Below are positions 30,351-35,350 of a stretch of 35,350 bases of DNA, in pieces; the stretch's first letter is position 1; every line of letters begins with the position of its first letter. The notes beneath the pieces were generated by a model. The model was not told the origin of the DNA and did no database searches. It was given only the letters and a program-made list of their open reading frames with translations. The position numbers and the translations under genes are program-made. The stretch is from Betaproteobacteria bacterium SCGC AG-212-J23. GTDB taxonomy: Bacteria; Pseudomonadota; Gammaproteobacteria; Burkholderiales; SG8-39. The stretch is taken from assembly GCA_001644455.1 (NCBI GenBank), contig LSTF01000035.1, forward strand, positions 1 to 35,350. Direction: 5' to 3'.

Positions 30351-31438
30351 GTTTTCCTCCTCCTGGAATCTTTATTGTAATCAATCTTTAGCAGGCGGGC
30401 CGCGTTGTTGCCCATGATCTTCCCCTTGTCAGCCGCTGAAATCCCGGGGGTTCCGCCGATGAAATCGACCGGGTGCTCCATGCCCATATCGTAGGGATAG
30501 TCGGTCCCCAACAGCACGTGGTCCGCCCCATAGCGCTGCACCATCTGGCGCAGCATGGTGCGGTCGAAGGTGATGGTGTCGAAGTAGAACTTCTCCAGCG
30601 ACTCGGTGGGCTTCTTCTTCAGCACCGTGCGGCAGTCGGGCCGCGCCCGCCAGGCGTGGTCCATGCGCGCCCAATAGTGAGCGAGGTAGCCGCCGGCATG
30701 CGGCAGCACGATCTTCAGCTTCGGATGCCGCTCCATCACGCCGTCGAAGATGAGGTGGCTCGCGGCCACCGTGGTCTCGAGCGGATTGCCGATGACGTTG
30801 TTGAAATAGTGGTCCAGCAGCCGCTCGCCCTGGGTGAAGCCGATCGGGTGCATGAAGATGACGATGTCCAGCTCCTCCGCCCTGGCGAAGAACTTTTCCA
30901 GCATCAATCGCTTGTCGGTGAGGTCCATGCCGTTGACGCTGGGATTGATTTCGACACCGCGCAAACCAAGGGTCTTCACGGCGTGGTTCAGTTCCGAGAC
31001 CGCAAGGTCCGGGTCCTGGAGTGGGACGGTGCCCAAGCCGACGAAGCGCTCGGGCCACTTGGCGACGATCTCGGCGATGCGCTCGTTCACCTGCCGGGCG
31101 AGCTGCGCGCCCTCGCCCGGCTCGGTCCAGTAGTAGGTCTGCTGCGGCGCCGGCGACACCGCCTGGATGTCGATGCCCATCTTGTCCATGTCCTTCAGGC
31201 GCACCTCGATGCTGGAGAGCTTCGCCGCGCGGTCGCGCATCTGCTTGACGTTGGTCTCGCGCGTCAGCGCGTTGGCGAACTTCACCGACGGCTCGTACTG
31301 CGCGGGATTGCGGTCGGCAACCTTCGCCGCTACGTCCGGGTTGGCGTAGTGGCAGTGGATGTCGATGCGCAGAGACTTGCCCTTCCTTTTTACGGTCTTC
31401 ACCGAACCGCCCGAAGCGGGTGCGCAGCTGTACATCAT
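30347..31438 (-). CDS. Amidohydrolase 2 family protein (ACMSD/resorcylate-decarboxylase type)
   Basis: A 363-residue TIM-barrel protein. Metal ligands are His28 and His30 (RIDIHCHY), His197 (VIFMHPIG) and Asp313 (LLGTDYPYDMG), with a further His247 (VLPHAGGYLAHY). This set is typical of the ACMSD-like group, which includes non-oxidative aromatic acid decarboxylases (gamma-resorcylate, 5-carboxyvanillate) and aminocarboxymuconate-semialdehyde decarboxylase. Starts ATG 31438/31435 follow the livF stop directly, with GGGAG upstream. The first 20 residues are basic and not conserved-looking. It links the two Liv systems; decarboxylation of an imported aromatic acid is a reasonable guess. Confidence 0.88.
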   Translation of the reverse strand: MMYSCAPASGGSVKTVKRKGKSLRIDIHCHYANPDVAAKVADRNPAQYEPSVKFANALTRETNVKQMRDRAAKLSSIEVRLKDMDKMGIDIQAVSPAPQQTYYWTEPGEGAQLARQVNERIAEIVAKWPERFVGLGTVPLQDPDLAVSELNHAVKTLGLRGVEINPSVNGMDLTDKRLMLEKFFARAEELDIVIFMHPIGFTQGERLLDHYFNNVIGNPLETTVAASHLIFDGVMERHPKLKIVLPHAGGYLAHYWARMDHAWRARPDCRTVLKKKPTESLEKFYFDTITFDRTMLRQMVQRYGADHVLLGTDYPYDMGMEHPVDFIGGTPGISAADKGKIMGNNAARLLKIDYNKDSRRRKT

Positions 31439-32137
31439 CTAGAAAACTCCCAGGTGTTGAGTGATCAGCGATTCGTTGTCGCGCGCAGCGCTGGCCGGTC
31501 CGGCGAAGGCGACGCGCCCGGTATTGAGGATCGCGACCTCGTCGGCGAGGTCGAAGGCGAGCTTCACGTTCTGCTCGACCAGCACGATCGACTGCCCTTC
31601 GGCCTTGAGCCGGGCGATGGTGCGCCCGACCTCGGCGACGATCAGCGGCGCGAGGCCTTCCGAGGGCTCGTCCATGAGCAGCACGCGGGGGTTGCCCATC
31701 AGCGCGCGGCCGATGGCGAGCATCTGCTGCTCGCCGCCCGAAAGCGAGCCGGCGTGCTGCTCGGTCCGCTCCTTGAGGCGCGGGAACAGTTCGAACACGT
31801 GATCCAGCTGGTTCTTGCCTCGCGCAGCGACGATCAGGTTTTCCTTCACAGTGAGGGTCGGGAAGACCCGCCGGCCCTGCGGCACGAGGCCGACGCCCTT
31901 GCGCGCGATCGCCTCCGGCGACAGACGGCCGACGCGCTCGCCGAAGACGCGGATCTCGCCCTTGCGCGCCGGCAGGAAGCCGATGATCGCGTTCATGCAG
32001 GTGGTCTTGCCCGCGCCGTTCCTGCCCAGCAGGGCCAGGACATGGCCCTCCTGCAGGGAAAAGGTCACCGAATGGAGAACGTGCGAATCCCCGTAGAGGG
32101 CATCTATGCCGTCGAGGGCGAGCGCCTCAGTGGCCAA
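31439..32137 (-). CDS. livF: ABC transporter ATP-binding protein LivF (system 3)
   Basis: A 232-residue LivF-type ATPase. Walker A GRNGAGKTT is at 38-46, the signature LSGGEQQMLAIGRALM, Walker B RVLLMDEPSEGLAPL, and the switch LVEQNVKLAF. TTG 32137 is the start, again inside the TACCTTGGC encoding the end of LivG, with GAGG six bases further upstream. The overlap with livG is 11 bases, exactly as in system 2. The stop codon abuts the amidohydrolase start. Confidence 0.92.
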   Translation of the reverse strand: MATEALALDGIDALYGDSHVLHSVTFSLQEGHVLALLGRNGAGKTTCMNAIIGFLPARKGEIRVFGERVGRLSPEAIARKGVGLVPQGRRVFPTLTVKENLIVAARGKNQLDHVFELFPRLKERTEQHAGSLSGGEQQMLAIGRALMGNPRVLLMDEPSEGLAPLIVAEVGRTIARLKAEGQSIVLVEQNVKLAFDLADEVAILNTGRVAFAGPASAARDNESLITQHLGVF

Positions 32138-32852
32138 GGTAGACCTCGCGCGTCTTCGGATCGGCGACCACTTGTTGGCGCGTGCCCTCGACGATCACGC
32201 GCCCGTAGTGCAGCACGGTGATCGTCTCGGCCATATCGAGCGCGGTGTCCATGTCGTGCTCGATCATCACCACCGTGGTCTCGCGCGGGATCTTCGAGAT
32301 GAGCTGCTTGACGGCGCCCCGCTCCTCGCGCGAAAGGCCGGCGAGCGGCTCGTCGAGCAGCAGCACGCGCGGCTTCTGCGCGAGGGCCATGGCGATTTCC
32401 AGTCTTCGCTTTTCCCCATAGGCCACTTCCGACACCGGCCGCTGCCCCAGGTGCTCCAGGCCGACCATGGCGAGCACGGCCTTCGCGTCTTCCGGGGAAT
32501 GGTTCCTGCCGAAGGTGTTCCACCGCTCCTTGGACAACCCGAGCAGCGAAAGCGCGATGTTGTGCTCGAGGGTGTCCTTGGAAAAGAGCGTGATGATCTG
32601 GTAGGTGCGCGCCAACCCGAGGTGCACGCGGCGGTGCGTGGCTCTCCTGGTTATTTCAGTATCGAAAAGAAAAATCCGTCCTGAATCGCTGTTCAGGTCA
32701 CCCGTCACCAGGTTGAAGAGCGTCGTCTTCCCGGCGCCGTTCGGGCCGATGATCAGGCGCCGCTCGCCCTCCTCGACCTTGAGCGAGACGTCGTTGATGG
32801 CGGGCAGACCGCCGAAGGCCTTCTTCAGGCTCTGGATATGTAGCGCCGCCAC
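32127..32852 (-). CDS. livG: ABC transporter ATP-binding protein LivG (system 3)
   Basis: A 241-residue LivG-type ATPase. Walker A GPNGAGKTT is at 36-44, the Q-loop region ARTYQIITLF, the signature VAYGEKRRLEIAMAL, Walker B RVLLLDEPLAGLS, and the H-loop MIEHDMD. Unlike systems 1 and 2 it keeps a standard signature and DEP. The start is GTG 32852, 28 bases inside the end of livM. It ends in VYLGH. A short AT-rich tract (about 32641-32690) interrupts otherwise GC-rich codon use. Confidence 0.91.
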   Translation of the reverse strand: MAALHIQSLKKAFGGLPAINDVSLKVEEGERRLIIGPNGAGKTTLFNLVTGDLNSDSGRIFLFDTEITRRATHRRVHLGLARTYQIITLFSKDTLEHNIALSLLGLSKERWNTFGRNHSPEDAKAVLAMVGLEHLGQRPVSEVAYGEKRRLEIAMALAQKPRVLLLDEPLAGLSREERGAVKQLISKIPRETTVVMIEHDMDTALDMAETITVLHYGRVIVEGTRQQVVADPKTREVYLGH

Positions 32853-33748
32853 AGCCTCTTCACTCCCGGAACGACTCCGTCCGGCATGAACACGACGATG
32901 ACCACGAAGACGAAGCCGAGCAGCATGTTCCAGCGCTCGACGTACGCGGAGACGTAGTTCTTGAGCAGCATGACGATCGCCGCGCCGACCAGCGGCCCGG
33001 CGAGCGTGCCCGAGCCGCCGGCGATGACCGCCAGCAGCCCTTCGGCGGAATTGGCGAGCGAGAGCGAAACCGGGTGGATGTACTTGTGGTAGTAGACGAA
33101 CAGCAGGCCCGAGACCCCGCCCCAGAAGCCGGCGTAGATGAAGGTGATCCAGCGCACCATCCAGACGTTGTGCCCGAGCGCGCTCATGCGCCGTGCCTGG
33201 TCGCGCGTGCCCGCAAGCGCCGCGCCGAAGGACGAGGTCACGAAGCGAGCCATCATCCAGAGCGAAAACACGGTGACAGCGAGGGTGAAGTAGTAGAACG
33301 ACTTCGCGTCGTCCATGCCGAAGGGGCGCGTCAGACCGCGCAGGCCGTTGTCGCCGTCGGTCATCGCTACCCAGCGCAGCGCCGTGCCCCACAGCACCTG
33401 CGACAGCGCGAGCGTCAGCATCAGGAAGCCGAGGCCGGTGGCGCGCAGCGCGATCAGGCCGAACGCCGCCGCCATCAGCGTCGTGCCGACCAGCGCGGCG
33501 GGCGCCGCGGCGAGATGTCCCCAGCCAAGCTTCAGCGCGCAGAGCGCCGCAAGATAGGCCGCGACACCGAGATACGCGGCGTGGCCGAGCGTCGGCAGGC
33601 CGCCGTAGCCGAGCAGCAGGTTGATGCTCGCGGCGAACACCGCGAAGATGAAGATCTGGCTGCCGAGGTTGACGTAGTACTCGCCGCCCACCATTGGAAA
33701 TAGAGAAGAAACAATGACCAGGGCAAGCCAGCCCCAATTCTTCCTCAT
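32825..33748 (-). CDS. livM: ABC transporter permease LivM (system 3)
   Basis: A 307-residue LivM-type permease with about ten hydrophobic helices. ASINLLLGYGGLPTLGHAAYLGVAAYLAAL (about 40-69) and AVIAGGSGTLAGPLVGAAIVMLLKNY are family signatures. Its C-terminal MPDGVVPGVKRLWRRY is basic. ATG 33748 overlaps the livH stop as ATGA. The sequence is quite different from LivM of systems 1 and 2, so the three transporters are separate acquisitions or old duplicates. Confidence 0.92.
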   Translation of the reverse strand: MRKNWGWLALVIVSSLFPMVGGEYYVNLGSQIFIFAVFAASINLLLGYGGLPTLGHAAYLGVAAYLAALCALKLGWGHLAAAPAALVGTTLMAAAFGLIALRATGLGFLMLTLALSQVLWGTALRWVAMTDGDNGLRGLTRPFGMDDAKSFYYFTLAVTVFSLWMMARFVTSSFGAALAGTRDQARRMSALGHNVWMVRWITFIYAGFWGGVSGLLFVYYHKYIHPVSLSLANSAEGLLAVIAGGSGTLAGPLVGAAIVMLLKNYVSAYVERWNMLLGFVFVVIVVFMPDGVVPGVKRLWRRYISRA

Positions 33749-34605
33749 GCCGCGAACTTCCCGAACAGCCCGCGCGGCCGGAAGGCGATCACCAGGATCA
33801 TCGGCAGGAAGAGGATGACGTAGGCGAGGTCGGGCAGCAGCGCGACGCCGAAGGTGTAGACGAAGCCGGTGATGAAGCTGCCGACGAAGGCGCCGACCAG
33901 GCTGCCGACCCCGCCGAGGATGACGACGATCAGCGCGAGCGGCAGCATGTCCGCATCGAGGCCCGGGTACGCCGACATGATCGGCCCGCCGATCACGCCG
34001 CCCGCGCCGGCGAGCGCCGCGCCGAGGCAGAACACCGTGGTGAACAGCCGCGAGACGGGGATGCCCACGGCGCGAGCCATGTCGCGGTCGTCGACCCCGG
34101 CCCGGATCATGGCGCCCAATCGGGTTTTTTCAACAAACAAAAACAAGCCAATCCCGACGGCGATGGCGATGATCACGACGGCGAGGCGATAGGCCGGGAA
34201 CGCCAGGCCGGCGATGCGCACCGGCCGCTGCAGGAACGCCGGCGTCGGCACCGGGATCGGGTCGCCGCCCCAGACCACGAGGCAGAAGTCGGCGAGGATG
34301 AAGGCGATGCCGAGCGTGACCAGGACCTGGCCCAGCACGTTGCCACCCAGCCGTCTAAGGATCAGTTTCTCCAGCAGACCCCCAAAAACCGCGACGACCA
34401 GGCCTGAGAGGATCGCGGCCACCCAGAGGTTCGGCACGGTCTTGAGGATGCTCACGCCGATGTAGGCACCGAGCATGTAGAGCGCGCCGTGCGTCAGGTT
34501 CGCGATCCTCATCAGGCCGAAGATCAGCGAAAAGCCGGCGGCCAGGAGGAACAGCAATCCTCCCAGCGCCAGGCTATTCAGCGTCTGGATCGCCCAATAC
34601 TGCAG
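33745..34605 (-). CDS. livH: ABC transporter permease LivH (system 3), probable CTG start
   Basis: A LivH-type permease, with AGFSLIFGLMRIANLTHGALYMLGAYIG and VILGGVGSLVGAFVGSF as signatures. The first canonical start is TTG 34557 (270 residues), but that removes half of the first helix. The frame continues upstream as LQYWAIQTLNSLALGGLL, a normal LivH N-terminus, beginning with CTG 34605. A GGAGG Shine-Dalgarno sits exactly eight bases before it, and the binding-protein stop ends at 34609. CTG initiation (286 residues) is therefore the best model; a base error or mutation from ATG would look the same. Confidence 0.85.
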   Translation of the reverse strand: MQYWAIQTLNSLALGGLLFLLAAGFSLIFGLMRIANLTHGALYMLGAYIGVSILKTVPNLWVAAILSGLVVAVFGGLLEKLILRRLGGNVLGQVLVTLGIAFILADFCLVVWGGDPIPVPTPAFLQRPVRIAGLAFPAYRLAVVIIAIAVGIGLFLFVEKTRLGAMIRAGVDDRDMARAVGIPVSRLFTTVFCLGAALAGAGGVIGGPIMSAYPGLDADMLPLALIVVILGGVGSLVGAFVGSFITGFVYTFGVALLPDLAYVILFLPMILVIAFRPRGLFGKFAA

Positions 34606-34608
34606 GAC

Positions 34609-35350
34609 CTATCCCTCCAGGTTCTTGTACGGCGGGAAATCCCTCGAGTACACCGGATTCTTCAGGAATTCCTCCGGCTTGTAGGTCCAGAACTGGCTCA
34701 CGTTCGGGTAGGTGTGGATCACCCGGTTCACGAGGCGCCCGTCCTTGCGCTCCACCTTGCGGATGTAGATGTTGCCGACCACGTTGCCGTATTCGTCGAA
34801 GCGCACCGGGCCGCGGCAGGTGTCGACCTTGATCGAGCGCACGGCCTTCATGAAGGCCTGCTTGTCCTCGATGTTGCCCTTGACCCGCTGCAGCGTCGCA
34901 TCGAGCACCGCCGCCTCGGTGTAGGTCGCCGCGGCGTAGAAGCCCGGGTCGTACTTCCACTCCTTGCGGAACGCCTCGACGAACTTCCGGTTGATCGGGT
35001 TCTCGATCTCCGCCGAATACCAGCAGGAGGTGACGATGCCGAGCGCTTCGTCGCCCATGTTGCGCAGCACCGCTTCGTCGAGCGCGGTCATGCCGCCCAC
35101 CGGGGTGACCTTCTTGATCAGGCCGAACTCGTTCATCTGCCGCGTGAAGCGGAAGCCGTTCGAGCCGGCGAAACCGAGGAACAGGCCATCCACGTCGGTC
35201 TTCAGCTGCGCCAGGTACGTCCCGTAGTCCGGAACGGTCAACGGCGAGAACAAACGCTGTACCACCTTGCCGCCGTTTTCCTCGAAGACGCGCATGAAGC
35301 CGGCACACATCTCGTGGCCGTAGGCGATGTCGTCGGCGATCACCGCCATG
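34609..35350 (-). CDS. ABC transporter substrate-binding protein, Peripla_BP_6 type (system 3), N-terminus outside window
   Basis: The C-terminal 246 residues of a LivJ-like binding protein; the frame runs to the window edge. The visible part begins at the second Rossmann lobe (VIADDIAYGHEMCAGFMRVFEENGGKV), with LKTDVDGLFLGFAGSNGFRFTRQMNEFG and a C-terminal RGPVRFDEYGNVVGNIYIRKVE, all typical of this family. The ATG at 35349 is internal: the signal peptide and first lobe must lie beyond 35350. It is followed four bases later by livH. It is the first visible gene of the twelve-gene minus-strand run. Confidence 0.9.
   Translation of the reverse strand, partial: MAVIADDIAYGHEMCAGFMRVFEENGGKVVQRLFSPLTVPDYGTYLAQLKTDVDGLFLGFAGSNGFRFTRQMNEFGLIKKVTPVGGMTALDEAVLRNMGDEALGIVTSCWYSAEIENPINRKFVEAFRKEWKYDPGFYAAATYTEAAVLDATLQRVKGNIEDKQAFMKAVRSIKVDTCRGPVRFDEYGNVVGNIYIRKVERKDGRLVNRVIHTYPNVSQFWTYKPEEFLKNPVYSRDFPPYKNLEG
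34613..34618 (-). promoter_or_regulatory. Shine-Dalgarno supporting the CTG start of livH (system 3)
   Basis: GGAGGG on the minus strand (34618-34613), within the last codons of the binding-protein gene. The GGAGG core is eight bases from CTG 34605. For the alternative TTG at 34557 the nearest purine-rich GGGAGG is only one base away, too close for good initiation. Confidence 0.6.

Noticed and set aside
28108-30380. Long plus-strand frames opposite livH/livM and the binding-protein gene
   Set aside because: These are composition artefacts of high GC; the minus strand carries complete, coupled transporter genes.
1-35350. CRISPR arrays, tRNA or rRNA genes, insertion sequences, phage genes
   Set aside because: I looked for regular repeats, cloverleaf-like segments and transposase or integrase motifs and saw none; this was by eye and cannot exclude a divergent small RNA.

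Overview
The window is gene-dense, high-GC DNA, probably from a betaproteobacterium of Burkholderiales type. That placement rests on base composition, Liv-type ABC operons mixed with aromatic-degradation genes, Tat-like signals on the binding proteins, and MipA/OmpV-like and other small outer-membrane barrels. I saw no rRNA, tRNA, CRISPR array, integrase or transposase. No stretch over about 60 bases lacks a gene, apart from short divergent spacers. Most same-strand neighbours overlap by 1 to 28 bases, and all seven convergent gene pairs overlap at their 3' ends.

Layout. (1) 2-343: 3' end of an outer-membrane barrel gene. (2) 8643 down to 326, minus strand: one tightly coupled ten-gene operon. 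It encodes a binding protein, LivH, a LivM-LivG fusion, LivF, a 2Fe-2S/FAD/NAD reductase, a VOC protein, a SnoaL-like protein, a binding-protein-fold protein without signal peptide, an HbpS/GlcG-like protein and a second VOC protein. (3) 8696-11810, plus: a divergent IclR regulator, a fumarylacetoacetate-hydrolase (FAH) family enzyme, a luciferase-like flavin oxidoreductase and a small DoxX-like membrane protein. (4) 11797-15624: a phthalate-4,5-dioxygenase-like module. A Rieske oxygenase on the minus strand faces a Gfo/Idh dehydrogenase, a MarR regulator and a 4,5-dihydroxyphthalate-decarboxylase-like protein on the plus strand, with a perfect 9-bp inverted repeat between them. (5) 15614-19046: PQQ-type sugar dehydrogenase, MipA/OmpV-like barrel, CDGSH protein, another signal-less binding-protein-fold protein and a small barrel. 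(6) 21487 down to 19082: FAH enzyme and two SDRs; divergent from them, 21536-23962: intradiol ring-cleavage dioxygenase, cupin and a 3-hydroxyisobutyrate-dehydrogenase-like enzyme. (7) 23959-25069: a lone receiver-domain protein and a second cupin. (8) 35350 down to 24903, minus: two consecutive Liv ABC systems with an ACMSD-type amidohydrolase between them and a TDT-family membrane transporter at the end.

Functional picture (inference). Three Liv-type importers probably bring in aromatic or other carboxylic acids. The Rieske enzyme would dihydroxylate a phthalate-like acid, the Gfo/Idh enzyme rearomatise it and the Pht5-like protein decarboxylate it. The intradiol dioxygenase, FAH enzymes, SDRs, amidohydrolase and cupins are suitable for ring cleavage and downstream steps. 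The only electron-transfer reductase in view lies in the first operon, about 7.6 kb from the Rieske gene.

Most unusual points: two genes whose best start is CTG; an intrinsic terminator between a binding-protein gene and its permease genes; a Shine-Dalgarno at the centre of an operator-like palindrome; a palindrome read through in frame near the start of a dehydrogenase; a 167-bp antisense overlap at the end of a cupin gene; and two uncharacterised signal-less binding-protein-fold proteins that may be enzymes.
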